Assembly (NCBI GenBank): GCA_037443645.1
Contig: JBBINY010000018.1
Location: 1-48,698, forward strand
Origin: UBA2336 sp037443645
GTDB taxonomy: Bacteria > Bacteroidota > Bacteroidia > Cytophagales > Cyclobacteriaceae
Direction of reading: 5' to 3'
DNA length: 48,698 nucleotides
In this document: in pieces, positions 10,535 through 19,779 of the stretch
How positions within the stretch are numbered: the stretch's first letter is position 1
Layout of the letters: each line of letters begins with the position of its first letter
Made by a program: the position numbers and the translations under genes
The notes under the pieces: generated by a model
The model's database searches: none
What the model was told of the DNA's origin: nothing
What the model saw: only the letters and a program-made list of their open reading frames with translations

Positions 10535-10756
10535 TTATCTATTGCCGCCTGGATTTTCAGATGAATTTGATTTCTTTTTTGACTCAAATGCATTTAACAG
10601 CAACCCTCCCATTAACCCGCCATATAGGGTGCTGTTTACAGGCGATGAAGTAATGGCGCAGCTGCCGCTGGCGCATCCGATGTAAAACCAGTACAGATAT
10701 CCGGCAACAGCACCAAGTGCAATGCCTAATGACCATTTTACGATAGCTGATTTCAT
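10535..10756 (-). CDS. Small DUF6132 membrane protein
   Basis: This 73-residue protein has two hydrophobic segments (residues ~7-26 and ~43-58) separated by a loop with two Cys (GCASGSCAITS). That loop and the pattern YLYWFYIGC..GSC are typical of the DUF6132 family of Bacteroidota; function is unknown. A charged Ser/Asn-rich tail ends the protein. It converges on addB with a 13-base gap and lies 111 bases downstream of the permease gene on the same strand. The paired Cys could be redox-active or bind metal; this is only inference. Confidence 0.75.
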   Translation of the reverse strand: MKSAIVKWSLGIALGAVAGYLYWFYIGCASGSCAITSSPVNSTLYGGLMGGLLLNAFESKKKSNSSENPGGNR

Positions 10757-10804
10757 GTTGGGACTTGTTTTAACGGCAATACTACGGATTTAAGCAACGA
10801 TAGT

Positions 10805-10822
10805 TGGTGACCCTAGTCACCG
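10805..10822. other. Perfect hairpin between permease and DUF6132 genes
   Basis: GGTGAC-CCTA-GTCACC forms a 6-bp stem with a 4-base loop, extendable by a T-G wobble. It lies just downstream of the permease gene on the minus strand. No T-run follows in either direction, so it is not a standard intrinsic terminator. It could stabilise an mRNA 3' end or be a protein site. Confidence 0.3.
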
Positions 10823-10867
10823 GGTATCAAAGCCGGGTTATTCAACAAACCAGTTGGTTGCTAAGTT

Positions 10868-13237
10868 TTATTCATTGCGCAGATTTTCAACCGGGTTGCC
10901 GGTAGCGGCACGCAACGCCTGTGTACTTACAATAGCCAATGCAACAAGTAAAGCCGAGAGTCCTGCCAGCGGAAAAATCCACCACGCAATGGTTATGCGG
11001 TAGGGGTATTGTTCAAGATGGCCCTTTAAAAACCACCAGGCCAACGGAGAGAAGAGAACAAAAGCAATAATGACAAGGCGCGTAAAGTCTTTGGAGATAA
11101 GAAGCACCAATCCTGTAACCGTGGCGCCCAACACTTTGCGAATGCTCACCTCCTTGGAGCGCTGTTCGGCCGTAAAGGCTGCCAATCCAAACAGGCCCAA
11201 TGCGGTAATGGTAAGTGCAAGCGAGGCAAATACTTTTGCCAGGTTGCTCACCAGGTTGATGGATGCAAATTTCTTATCGAACTCCACATCGGCAAACCGG
11301 TAGGCAAACGGGTAGGCGGGATTTAGTTTTTTAAATACTGCTTCCACTTTACCAATGGATGTCTGTAGGTCGGCTGTTTTTTCAAGCCGCAAGGTTATGG
11401 TGCTTGTCCAGGTGGGTATGAACACCACCACCATGGGGTCTATCGGTTCATACGGTGAGTTCATGATTACGTTTTCGGTAACACCCACAATGGTCCATTT
11501 GCCACCCCACATATCAAGGGTTTTCCCCAGGGGTTCTTCAAGCCCCATCACATCAACGGCAGCCTGATTAATGATTACACCGGTTGAGTCGTTGAATTCT
11601 GGTGAAAAGTCGCGGCCTTCAATCAGTTTCATCCCCATGGTTTTTACATAGTCATATTCCGTGGCGATGGTGGTAAACACTACGCGTGTGCCCGGGGTCA
11701 TGCCGGGCCACTCAACGATGTTATTTGAAAATATGGATGTAACGGGACTGTTTGATTTGGTTACATGCTTCACAGCACCGGTTGCAATCAATTCATTTTT
11801 AATAGTCTGGTAGTTGGTTTCCAATTCCTTATTGGTCCACACCATCATCAGATTTTCACGGTCGTATCCTACTTCACGATTTTTTACGTGCATGATTTGC
11901 TGGTAGATAACAATGGTGCCGATGATCAAAAAGATGGAAAAGCCAAACTGAAGAGTTACCAATACCTTCCTTGGTAAACCAGCGTGCCTTCCTGTCTGGA
12001 TTTTACCCTTTAATACCTTTACCGGTTGGAACGAAGACAGGTAAAAGGCAGGGTAGCTTCCTGCCAATGTGCCCGTAATCAGTATAAGTACAACTGAGCC
12101 TGTCCACAGGTACGGATTGCCATACTCAATAAATAGTTTTTTACCCACCAAGGTGTTGTACATGGGAAGCGAAACTTCAATCAACACAATGGCCAGCAGA
12201 AAGGCAAAGGCAGTAATGAGTATGGATTCGCCTAAGAACTGAATGACAAGTTCTTTTTTCCGTGAGCCAATGCTTTTGCGTATACCCACTTCACGCGCAC
12301 GTTTCTCCGAGCGTGCCGTGGCCAGGTTCATAAAATTGATGCAGGCAATGATCAGGATAAAAATGGCAATGGCTCCGAACAACCGCACATACTCAATCAT
12401 GCCTCCGGTTGCTTTCCCATTTTCGAATTTAGAATACAATCGCAGATCGGTAATTCGATGAAGAAACACCTCCGGGTTTAAAACGGTGTCCTGAACATTC
12501 TTTTTTACAATATCCTTTATCGATGCACTAACTTCTTCCTGCGTACTCCCGGGTTCAAGTTCCACATACATCTGAAAGGAATTACTTCTCCAGTTATCGC
12601 GCGAGTTGCGTACCCATTCCTCTATGGATTCGTAAAATGAAAAAGGAATGAGGTAATGATAGTTTGAAAAGGTTGTTTGTTCTGGAAAGTCCTTCATTAT
12701 ACCCGTTACTTTTAATTCCTGGTTGCTATCCAGTGTAACGGTTTGGTTCATGGGGTCGTCATCCCCGAAAAGGGCTTTGGCAACACTTTCCGTTAAAACA
12801 ATAGACTTTTGATCGGTTAATGCGGAATTTATATCGCCTTGTAAAAGCGGAAAGGTGAAGATCTTGAAAAAATCTTCGCTTGCGGCAAGGCCAACTTTCG
12901 TGATCTTGTTTTCCCCTGCGTTAAGTAAAAAGCCTTCGCCCCAGTTGGTGATAACCGTGTGCTTTATTTTGGGTGAGTGTTCCGGTAGGGCTTCTTTCAG
13001 CGGATAGGGAAGAGCAGTTTGTGCTCCCCTTTCTCCCGAAAACGTTTGGTTCATCATTACCTTGTACAGGTTTTCACGCTTCTCGTGAAAGCGATCGAAT
13101 GCATACTCATCAGCAATCCAGAGCATAATTAAAATGCTGCACGCAATACCAATAGATAAACCAAAGATGTTGATAAACGAATACGTAATATTTCGTTGAA
13201 GATTGCGCAGGGAAATTTTCAGGTAATTAAAGAGCAT
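10868..13237 (-). CDS. FtsX/MacB-type ABC transporter permease
   Basis: This 789-residue permease belongs to the large Bacteroidota group with two FtsX domains. An N-terminal helix (MLFNYLKISLRNLQRN...GIACSILIMLWIADEYAFD) is followed by a periplasmic MacB-core domain (residues ~50-250), three helices with the motif EKRAREVGIRKSIGSRK, a linker helix, a second periplasmic domain (~480-660) and three more helices containing EQRSKEVSIRKVLGA. The protein ends in NPVENLRNE, the usual tail. Such permeases mechanically couple cytoplasmic ATP hydrolysis to periplasmic work or efflux. No ATPase gene is adjacent. Directly upstream, 11 bases away, is the remnant of a second permease, so this was once a tandem pair. 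Confidence 0.88.
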   Translation of the reverse strand: MLFNYLKISLRNLQRNITYSFINIFGLSIGIACSILIMLWIADEYAFDRFHEKRENLYKVMMNQTFSGERGAQTALPYPLKEALPEHSPKIKHTVITNWGEGFLLNAGENKITKVGLAASEDFFKIFTFPLLQGDINSALTDQKSIVLTESVAKALFGDDDPMNQTVTLDSNQELKVTGIMKDFPEQTTFSNYHYLIPFSFYESIEEWVRNSRDNWRSNSFQMYVELEPGSTQEEVSASIKDIVKKNVQDTVLNPEVFLHRITDLRLYSKFENGKATGGMIEYVRLFGAIAIFILIIACINFMNLATARSEKRAREVGIRKSIGSRKKELVIQFLGESILITAFAFLLAIVLIEVSLPMYNTLVGKKLFIEYGNPYLWTGSVVLILITGTLAGSYPAFYLSSFQPVKVLKGKIQTGRHAGLPRKVLVTLQFGFSIFLIIGTIVIYQQIMHVKNREVGYDRENLMMVWTNKELETNYQTIKNELIATGAVKHVTKSNSPVTSIFSNNIVEWPGMTPGTRVVFTTIATEYDYVKTMGMKLIEGRDFSPEFNDSTGVIINQAAVDVMGLEEPLGKTLDMWGGKWTIVGVTENVIMNSPYEPIDPMVVVFIPTWTSTITLRLEKTADLQTSIGKVEAVFKKLNPAYPFAYRFADVEFDKKFASINLVSNLAKVFASLALTITALGLFGLAAFTAEQRSKEVSIRKVLGATVTGLVLLISKDFTRLVIIAFVLFSPLAWWFLKGHLEQYPYRITIAWWIFPLAGLSALLVALAIVSTQALRAATGNPVENLRNE

Positions 13238-13248
13238 GGTTAAAATAA

Positions 13249-13402
13249 TTATTCGTTACGTAATGAATTAACAGGATTGGCCATGACAGCATTAATAGAT
13301 TCAATCCCAACCGTGAGCCAGGCAATGGCAAGCGATGTGATTCCGGTATGCTTTGTGTTTGAGTAGGTTTCGAATGGCAATGGTTAAGTAGTTTCGGAAC
13401 AT
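13249..13402 (-). pseudogene. Collapsed FtsX-type permease (head fused to tail)
   Basis: Reading the minus strand from ATG at 13402 gives MFRNYLTIAIRNLLKHKAY, the standard first 19 residues of this permease family. The text then shifts to another frame and reads TSLAIAWLTVGIESINAV and MANPVNSLRNE, stopping at 13249-13251. That is the standard end of the same family. About 750 internal codons are missing, so an internal deletion joined the start of the gene to its last ~30 codons, out of frame. In the starting frame translation ends after ~33 residues (..CLAHGWD). The intact permease gene begins 11 bases downstream. The event is either a genuine deletion in the organism or an assembly collapse across similar tandem genes. 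Confidence 0.85.
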
Positions 13403-13535
13403 AATGCGTTAGGTTTTGTACCCAGCTCCCCTGCTAAATTCTTGCCATTTAAATTAATTGGAGAAAAGTGCGAAAATCCAGCTTCACACTGTTGGGTTAG
13501 GTCACCAGCGAACAGAATCGTCCGCCAGCGGTCAC

Positions 13536-15500
13536 TTAGCGTTGTTCGTCTTCCCGATCGCGTTTGATCTTGATTTTTGCGGGTGGCCCTACCTGTATGG
13601 GTGCCTTTTCGATTTCCAGGTTGGCGGTTTCAATACCGTAGTGTTCTTCGGTTGAAAGGCTGAACTTTTTAAGAATGCGGTAGCCTTGTATAACGAGCCG
13701 CTCGAGGCTCGAGATCTCACTGTCAGGCGAGGCCCACGATTGAATAATTACGAATTTAAAATCAGCCGTCTGGCTATACTTATGCAAAGAAGGGTAAGGA
13801 CTGATCAGGTCAATCTCTCCCGAGTCGGCCATTTCATGTACGATTTTATTGAAGATCAGGTTAATGCGGTGGTCGGCTTTAAACCCTAATTTTATACGCA
13901 CAAAGAAACATTTCTTTGGAATGATGGTGTCCACGGAGTATTTGCTCGTGAACGGGCTGTCAACGGTATCAATGTGCAGGAACCAGTACACGTCAGCCCG
14001 TTTGGGTCGTTTTCGGAAAATTGAATAGATAATATTCGAATCAATGTATCGCTTACTGTCGGCCACGGCCAGAAACACCAGGTTAGTAGCCTCTTTGGGT
14101 ACCGTTTCATCGGCTTGGAGATCCTTAATCATTTCTACATAGTGTTTCAGATCAACAAACTCGGTATGGCGCGTACGCAGTTTGCGGGCACGGACTTGGA
14201 CGTACAAAATAACGAAGAACGCAAGGGCAATTATAAAAGTGAACCAGCCACCATGTTGGAACTTGTCGAGGTTGGAAATCAGAAACATCATCTCCAACGT
14301 GAAAAAAACAGTGCCAATGAGGATGGTTCGAATCGTTGAATGTTTGGCGGTGCCAAAATAAAATACAAGCAGCAGTGTAGTCATCAACATATTGATGGTT
14401 ATGGCCAAACCATAGGCTCCCTCCATGGCCGATGATTCGCGGAATAACAACACCACAGCGATACACCCTATCATCAGAATCCAGTTAATGGACGGAATAT
14501 AGATTTGACCCTTGAGTTGGCTGGGGTAGCGCACCCGGGTCATTGGCCAGAGTTTCAGTTTCATAGCCTCGTTAATCAGTGTAAACGTTCCTGATATGAG
14601 CGCCTGGCTGGCGATGATCGCGGCCATGGTGGCGATGCCGATACCAAAAGGCAACAGCCAATCGGGCATCATGGCATAAAAGGGTCTGAGATCACCAAGT
14701 GTTTGTCCTTCCAGTCCCATCAACCAAGCTGATTGACCAAGATAATTCAGAAGTAAGCATGTTAACACCATAATCCAACCTATCCGCACGTTCTCTTTTC
14801 CGCAATGTCCCAGATCGTTGTAAAGCGCTTCGGCTCCCGTAGTGGCCAGAAACACAGCACCTAAAATCCAGAACCCTCCCGGATACCGGCTTAGCAGGTT
14901 TACTGCATAAATCGGGTTCAATCCCTCCATAATAGAAGGATTCTGAAAAATTTCGTAAAGTCCAACTGAGCCGATCGTAATGAACCACACCGTCATAATG
15001 GGACCAAAGGTACTTCCTACCACACCGGTGCCGAACTGCTGGAACACGAACAGCCCAATCATAATACCGATCACGATCGGGATTGTAGGAATCGTGGGGT
15101 TGATGATGCGCAAACCTTCAATAGCAGAAGAAATACTGATAGCCGGGGTCAAAAATCCATCGGCAAGAAGTGTAGCACAACCAATGATAGCGGGGTAAAC
15201 TACCCAACCCGCTTTGTACCGTCTCACTAAAGCATACAGGGCAAATATGCCGCCCTCACCTTTGTTGTCTGCGTTAAGCGCTAAGTAAATGTACTTGACG
15301 GTGGTAATAATAATTAGCGTCCAGAAAACGCATGAGATACCCCCATAAATAAGTTCTTTGGTGATTACCTTCTCGCCTACAATAGCGGTGAGTACATATA
15401 GCGGTGAGGTACCAATATCACCGTATATAATTCCCAGGGAAATCAGCACTCCGGCTGCCGATAGAGGCGGTTGGTGCTTATTGTAGGATTCTAAAGCCAT
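13536..15500 (-). CDS. kup: KUP/HAK-type potassium uptake protein
   Basis: This is a 654-residue secondary K+ transporter, normally a K+:H+ symporter in the inner membrane. The family signature GDIGTSPLYVL is at residues ~29-39, followed by about twelve hydrophobic segments up to residue ~430, with ADNKGEGGIFALYALVRR in the first cytoplasmic loop. The last ~220 residues form the soluble C-terminal domain usual for KUP. Length matches the family (600-680). The ATG at 15500 is the only good start. It is flanked by ndh on the same strand 88 bases away; a shared transcript is possible. It fits a local run of ion and respiratory genes but no regulator is nearby. Confidence 0.93.
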   Translation of the reverse strand: MALESYNKHQPPLSAAGVLISLGIIYGDIGTSPLYVLTAIVGEKVITKELIYGGISCVFWTLIIITTVKYIYLALNADNKGEGGIFALYALVRRYKAGWVVYPAIIGCATLLADGFLTPAISISSAIEGLRIINPTIPTIPIVIGIMIGLFVFQQFGTGVVGSTFGPIMTVWFITIGSVGLYEIFQNPSIMEGLNPIYAVNLLSRYPGGFWILGAVFLATTGAEALYNDLGHCGKENVRIGWIMVLTCLLLNYLGQSAWLMGLEGQTLGDLRPFYAMMPDWLLPFGIGIATMAAIIASQALISGTFTLINEAMKLKLWPMTRVRYPSQLKGQIYIPSINWILMIGCIAVVLLFRESSAMEGAYGLAITINMLMTTLLLVFYFGTAKHSTIRTILIGTVFFTLEMMFLISNLDKFQHGGWFTFIIALAFFVILYVQVRARKLRTRHTEFVDLKHYVEMIKDLQADETVPKEATNLVFLAVADSKRYIDSNIIYSIFRKRPKRADVYWFLHIDTVDSPFTSKYSVDTIIPKKCFFVRIKLGFKADHRINLIFNKIVHEMADSGEIDLISPYPSLHKYSQTADFKFVIIQSWASPDSEISSLERLVIQGYRILKKFSLSTEEHYGIETANLEIEKAPIQVGPPAKIKIKRDREDEQR

Positions 15501-15588
15501 GAACGGAAATAAAAGTATGAAAAATTAAATGGATCCGTTAACCACTGAAGCGAATCGTTGATATACCTATGTCCCTTATCCATCATCG

Positions 15589-16893
15589 TTAGGATACTCC
15601 CTCCTTATTCCGGCTGATGATCAGCCGGTTACTTTTATCATACGAAAAATAACTCCACAACCACGAGAACATAACAAATAGCTTGTTCTTAAAGCCGATA
15701 ATGTACAGCAGGTGAACAAACATCCAAACGTACCATGCAAAAAAACCCTGAAACCTTAATTTACCCAAATCAACAACGGCTCGGTTTCGTCCAATGGTTG
15801 CCATGGAGCCCTTGTCGAAGTACGTGAAAGGCTTCATCGGTTTTCTGAGCATTAAGCGCTTGAGGTTTTTAGCCAGCAGCCTGCCTTGCTGAATTGCGGG
15901 GGGCGCCATCATGGGATGCCCGGAAGGGTAGGCTTCATCACCTTCCATCAGCGCAGCATCACCCAGGGCAAACACGTTATCGTAACCAATTACGCGGTTA
16001 AAGCAGTCTACGCGCACACGTCCGTTTTTGGTAACTACGTCAGGATTGAGCCCGTCAATGGGTTTTCCTTTTACACCTGCTGCCCAGATTAAGGTTCGTG
16101 AAATCAGCTTTTCGCCTGTGTTGAACACCACTTCGTTACCATCATACGAGCGCACCACACAATTCAAATGAACTTTCACACCCATGGTTTGAAGGTACTC
16201 AAGTGCTTTGTCTGAAGCTTCCTTCGACATGCCGTTTAGAAGTTGTGAGGTAGCCTCTACCAGGTGGATATCCATATGGGTTAACTCAAGCTCCTTGTAA
16301 TCGAGAGGGAATACGTGCTTTTTGAGTTCGGAAAGTGCGCCCGCCAGCTCTACCCCGGTAGGCCCGCCTCCAACAATTACAATATCCATGAGGCTGTTCA
16401 TCAGCACCGGGTCATCGGTGAGCAAGGCATACTCCAGGTTGCGGATAATCCGGTTCCGCAGTTGAATGGAGTCGACTATGGTCTTCATTGGGATAGCGTT
16501 TTGTTCTACGTCCTTCATCCCGTAATAGTTTGTTTCCGCACCATTGGCAATAACCAGGTAATCGTATCGCACGCCACCTATTGAAGTTTCGATGTAATTC
16601 TCCTCGGGCTTAACAGCGATTACTTCACCCATGCGGAAGAAGAAGTCGTTTTGTTTGGCGAAGCGCTTGCGGAAAGGAAACACAATTGAGCTTGTCTCAA
16701 GACCTGACGTTGCCACCTGATAAAGCAAAGGCTGAAAGGTGTGATGGTTATAGCGGTCAATTAATACAACCTGTGCTTTTGCTCCAGCCAGGCCTTTGGC
16801 TACCTGCAGGCCGGCAAAGCCTCCGCCTATAATAATTACCCGGGGTTTTCCCAGGTCGGCTATGCGTGTTCTGGTGTTTATTAGTCTGGCCAT
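15589..16893 (-). CDS. ndh: Type II NADH dehydrogenase (NDH-2)
   Basis: This 434-residue flavoprotein oxidises NADH and reduces membrane quinone without pumping protons. It shows an FAD dinucleotide fold VIIIGGGFAGLQVA near residues 19-32, a second NADH-binding fold IVIVGGGPTGVELAGAL near 172-188, and the FAD-contacting NVFALGDAALM near 310. The C-terminus carries hydrophobic/amphipathic stretches (WYVWMFVHLLYIIGF and MFSWLWSYFSYD) that anchor it to the membrane, a known NDH-2 feature. Length is normal. The gene is divergent from a coiled-coil lipoprotein gene and has a well-matched promoter 20 bases upstream of the ATG. Confidence 0.9.
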   Translation of the reverse strand: MARLINTRTRIADLGKPRVIIIGGGFAGLQVAKGLAGAKAQVVLIDRYNHHTFQPLLYQVATSGLETSSIVFPFRKRFAKQNDFFFRMGEVIAVKPEENYIETSIGGVRYDYLVIANGAETNYYGMKDVEQNAIPMKTIVDSIQLRNRIIRNLEYALLTDDPVLMNSLMDIVIVGGGPTGVELAGALSELKKHVFPLDYKELELTHMDIHLVEATSQLLNGMSKEASDKALEYLQTMGVKVHLNCVVRSYDGNEVVFNTGEKLISRTLIWAAGVKGKPIDGLNPDVVTKNGRVRVDCFNRVIGYDNVFALGDAALMEGDEAYPSGHPMMAPPAIQQGRLLAKNLKRLMLRKPMKPFTYFDKGSMATIGRNRAVVDLGKLRFQGFFAWYVWMFVHLLYIIGFKNKLFVMFSWLWSYFSYDKSNRLIISRNKEGVS

Positions 16894-16912
16894 GCCAACC
16901 CTAAAGCGGGCG

Positions 16913-16942
16913 CAAAGTTAAAAGGCCCGGTGGTAATGCAAG
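16913..16942 (-). promoter_or_regulatory. Promoter of ndh (TTG / TAACTTTG)
   Basis: On the minus strand CTTG (16939-16942) is followed after 18 bases by TAACTTTG (16913-16920), an exact TAnnTTTG. Known Bacteroidota promoters have TTTG, 19-21 bases, TAnnTTTG. The predicted start near 16908 gives a leader of about 15 bases before the ATG at 16893. Confidence 0.6.
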
Positions 16943-17000
16943 GGTTACCGGGATATAAAAAAATTGCGACCGGTGTATAAATTGTGTCTGAAATCAGGCT

Positions 17001-17008
17001 TATTTTTG
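17001..17008 (+). promoter_or_regulatory. Possible -7 element for the coiled-coil lipoprotein gene
   Basis: TATTTTTG is an exact TAnnTTTG, 22 bases before the ATG at 17031. The nearest upstream TTG (16982-16984) is only 16 bases away, so the -33 part is weak. Confidence 0.4.
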
Positions 17009-17030
17009 ATGTGTTATCAAATGAAGCGTT

Positions 17031-17774
17031 ATGAAAAATTTCCTGTTTCTGGCTTTAATTGGGTTGCTTTTTTCACGTTGCGGAACGAAAGAAAAGGCCG
17101 ATCTCCAGGCCCAGGTCGATTCCCTCCGGGTGGAGTTGGAGTCTTCGCAGCGGATGACCAACACGCTCATGGAGGTGGGTATGCTGATGGACTCCATTGA
17201 TGCCAACCGCCAGCTTTTACGCATCAACATGGTGGAAGGTACCACCTATGATGACTACACCTCGCGCATGAGGGATATTAACAATTATGTAAAGGAAACG
17301 GAGAAAAAGATTGACGACCTGGAGAAAGCATTGAGAAAGTCGCAGGGAAGTGCGACCACCTATGCCAAACAAATTAAAAAATTAAAAGAGGATCTGCAGG
17401 CCAAGACCAACGAGATTGTGACACTGCAGGAACAAGTTGAAAAGTACCGGAATGAAAACAAGAATCTCATCAGTCTTGCCGAAATGCAATCGGCTGAACT
17501 TTCGGATAAAGAAGGTCAGATCCTGGCTAAAGAAGCTGAGTTAGCGTTAATTGAAGCACGCATTCAGGAGTTGATGATCCAATCCAAAGTAAGCGAGGCT
17601 GACGCACTGTTTGCCCGTGCGCAAGCCATAGAAGAAGCTGCCAACCGCACCAAGCTGGCTCCAAAGAAGAAAAAGGAAACCCTGAAAGAGGCGCTCGATC
17701 TCTATAAAAAATCGTTCTCACTGGGAAAGAAAGAGGCACAGGCCAAGATAACTGAGCTGGAGAAGAAGTTGTGA
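17031..17774 (+). CDS. Coiled-coil lipoprotein of unknown function
   Basis: This 247-residue protein starts with a short signal sequence whose end, LLFSRCGTKEKADL, looks like a lipobox with Cys at residue 17. The rest is almost all alpha-helical coiled coil (residues ~22-215) rich in Lys, Glu, Gln and Leu. The last ~35 residues (KKETLKEALDLYKKSFSLGKKEAQAKI) resemble a single TPR/Sel1-like helical hairpin. It is probably an outer-membrane-anchored periplasmic spacer or scaffold, but I do not recognise a named family. It is divergent from ndh and converges with the exchanger gene at a 5-base gap. Confidence 0.75.
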   Translation: MKNFLFLALIGLLFSRCGTKEKADLQAQVDSLRVELESSQRMTNTLMEVGMLMDSIDANRQLLRINMVEGTTYDDYTSRMRDINNYVKETEKKIDDLEKALRKSQGSATTYAKQIKKLKEDLQAKTNEIVTLQEQVEKYRNENKNLISLAEMQSAELSDKEGQILAKEAELALIEARIQELMIQSKVSEADALFARAQAIEEAANRTKLAPKKKKETLKEALDLYKKSFSLGKKEAQAKITELEKKL

Positions 17775-17779
17775 CAATT

Positions 17780-18745
17780 CTACTCCATCCCGATCAGGAA
17801 CACCGTGTATACAATATAACCGAGAAATAGCAGAAGAGCTTCCCACCGGTCGAGTTTGCGGGTGTTGAGCGTAAACATGAAAACCATCAATACAACAGTT
17901 GCCAGGGCTGCCACTTTTAAATCAAAGTTCAAAGCGGGATTGTATTGTATCGGACTCACCAACCCGGTTATTCCAAGAATAAAGAAAATGTTGAAGATGT
18001 TTGAGCCCACCACGTTTCCAATAGCGATGTCTGTGTTTCTGCGATAGGCTGCAACGGCTGATGTAGCAAGTTCAGGCAGTGAAGTCCCCGCAGCAAGAAT
18101 AGTTAACCCGATGAGTTTCTGACTAAGACCGTAGTACTCTGCGAGCTTAACGGCATTGTCCACAACCAGCTTTCCACCGCCAACAAGCATCGCAATACCA
18201 AGAACAGAAAGGCCAACGGAAACCGGAATGCTGTACAATTTAATGCTCGCTTCTTCTGCATAGTCAGATGAACTTGTCATGGTGCGGTAGATGTAGGCCA
18301 TGAATAGCCCGAAAAACCCGAGTAAAATCAGGCTATCAACCCGGGTGAGTTTGTTTTCCGGATCCTTCCATAATACCGCATCGTTAACCAGGATAAAAAG
18401 CACCCCTGCCGCAAGCAATGAAATCGGCACTTCATACTTCACCGTGTTGCGTTGAACAACCAACGGAAAGATCAGGCCGGAAATGCCGAGGATGCACAGC
18501 AGGTTGAAATTGTTGCTCCCGATAACATTTCCGAAAGAGGCATCGCTGTTCCCGTGGATGGCGGAAAGAAGACTTACCAGGAGTTCGGGTGCCGAGGTGC
18601 CAAACGAGACCACGGTAAGACCAATGGCAATATTGGATATACCAAATTTCTTTGCTACCGATGAAGCGCCATTAACCAGGAAATCGGCCCCCTTAATTAG
18701 CAAGACGAATCCGGCAAGCAACAGGGCAATTGCAACGAACAGCAT
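17780..18745 (-). CDS. CaCA-family Ca2+/Na+ (cation) exchanger, paralogue 1
   Basis: This 321-residue inner-membrane antiporter has ten hydrophobic helices and the two inverted alpha-repeats of the CaCA superfamily (YrbG/NCX_Mj type). The first repeat reads GTSAPEL...GNVIGSNNFN; the second reads GTSLPELATSAVAAYRRNTDIAIGNVVGSNIFN (given here as pieces: GTSLPELATS and IAIGNVVGSNIFN). The acidic Glu in each GTSxPEL is the ion ligand. It is the last gene of an apparent corA-exchanger-exchanger operon, 62 bases after its paralogue, which it resembles along its whole length. In the first repeat it has SNNFN where SNIFN is usual. Confidence 0.88.
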   Translation of the reverse strand: MLFVAIALLLAGFVLLIKGADFLVNGASSVAKKFGISNIAIGLTVVSFGTSAPELLVSLLSAIHGNSDASFGNVIGSNNFNLLCILGISGLIFPLVVQRNTVKYEVPISLLAAGVLFILVNDAVLWKDPENKLTRVDSLILLGFFGLFMAYIYRTMTSSSDYAEEASIKLYSIPVSVGLSVLGIAMLVGGGKLVVDNAVKLAEYYGLSQKLIGLTILAAGTSLPELATSAVAAYRRNTDIAIGNVVGSNIFNIFFILGITGLVSPIQYNPALNFDLKVAALATVVLMVFMFTLNTRKLDRWEALLLFLGYIVYTVFLIGME

Positions 18746-18807
18746 CGGGTTTGGGTTGTTACTTTAAAGGTATATGATTTTTTATTCGCAACCGTATCCG
18801 CACCCGC

Positions 18808-19767
18808 TTAATTTCTGATGATGAGGTAACACGTGTACGCGATGTAAAGCATAAGGAAAATTAAGGCCTCCCAACGGTCTACCTTGTTGCGGTTAAGGGT
18901 AAACATGGCGATAAGCAACAATATGGTGCCGCCTCCTAAAACCTTTAAATCGGTATTCAGCACGGGGTTGAATGCGATTGGCCGTATTAAACCGTTGATT
19001 CCAAGGATGAAGAAAATATTGAAGATGTTTGACCCGATCACGTTGCCAATGGCGATATCCGTTTTCTTTTTGTAGGCGGCAACGGCTGAAGTGGCCAGTT
19101 CGGGAAGGGATGTGCCAACGGCAAGAATGGTGAGCCCGATCAGTTTTTCACTTAAGCCGAATTTTTGCGCAATGCCCACTGCGTTTTCAGTTACCAGGTA
19201 CCCGCCCCCAACAAGCATGGCTACACCAAACAAAACAAGTGATAATGAAACAGGCATTGACAATATTTTGATTCCGTCCTCTTTAAAGTCGGGCTTTTGG
19301 CGCATTGTTCGGTAGATGTAGTACATAAAAAGCCCGAAACCAATGAGCAGGATGACGGCATCAGACCGACTGAGCTCATTATCGGGGGCCCCCGATACAA
19401 GTGCATCGTTAACCACGATGTACAGCACAATGATGCCCATGAATGACAGGGGCACTTCGTACTTAATGGACTGATGCTGAACAACCAGCGGATAGATTAA
19501 GCCGGTCACCCCTAAAATCATAAGCAGATTAAAAATGTTACTGCCAATAATGTTACCAAAGATGGCTTCATTGCGGCCATAAACAGAGTTGATGGCGTTT
19601 ACTGTTAATTCAGGAGCTGATGTACCAAAAGCAACAATGGTTAACCCGATAACCAGGGTTGAAATGTTCATTCGCCTGGCAATGGAGGAAGCTCCGTTCA
19701 CCATGTACTCGGCACCCTTAATCAGGATAACAAAGCCGGTTAGCAGTAGGATAACATTAAGAACCAC
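18808..19767 (-). CDS. CaCA-family Ca2+/Na+ (cation) exchanger, paralogue 2
   Basis: This is a 319-residue exchanger with the same ten-helix plan and both alpha-repeats (GTSAPELTVNAINS..GNIIGSNIFN and GTSLPELATS..IAIGNVIGSNIFN). By eye it is roughly half identical to the neighbouring paralogue over the full length, so the pair arose by tandem duplication or joint inheritance. The start is GTG at 19767: an in-frame TGA stands two codons upstream and there is no nearby ATG. The corA stop codon is 12 bases upstream, so co-transcription with corA is likely. The family moves Ca2+ out in exchange for Na+ or H+; ion choice cannot be read from sequence alone. Confidence 0.88.
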   Translation of the reverse strand: MVLNVILLLTGFVILIKGAEYMVNGASSIARRMNISTLVIGLTIVAFGTSAPELTVNAINSVYGRNEAIFGNIIGSNIFNLLMILGVTGLIYPLVVQHQSIKYEVPLSFMGIIVLYIVVNDALVSGAPDNELSRSDAVILLIGFGLFMYYIYRTMRQKPDFKEDGIKILSMPVSLSLVLFGVAMLVGGGYLVTENAVGIAQKFGLSEKLIGLTILAVGTSLPELATSAVAAYKKKTDIAIGNVIGSNIFNIFFILGINGLIRPIAFNPVLNTDLKVLGGGTILLLIAMFTLNRNKVDRWEALIFLMLYIAYTCYLIIRN

Positions 19768-19779
19768 GTTTCAATCAGA

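Noticed and set aside
10805..10822. Hairpin as an intrinsic terminator of the permease gene
   Set aside because: The stem is good but there is no T-run after it on either strand, so I list it only as a structure.
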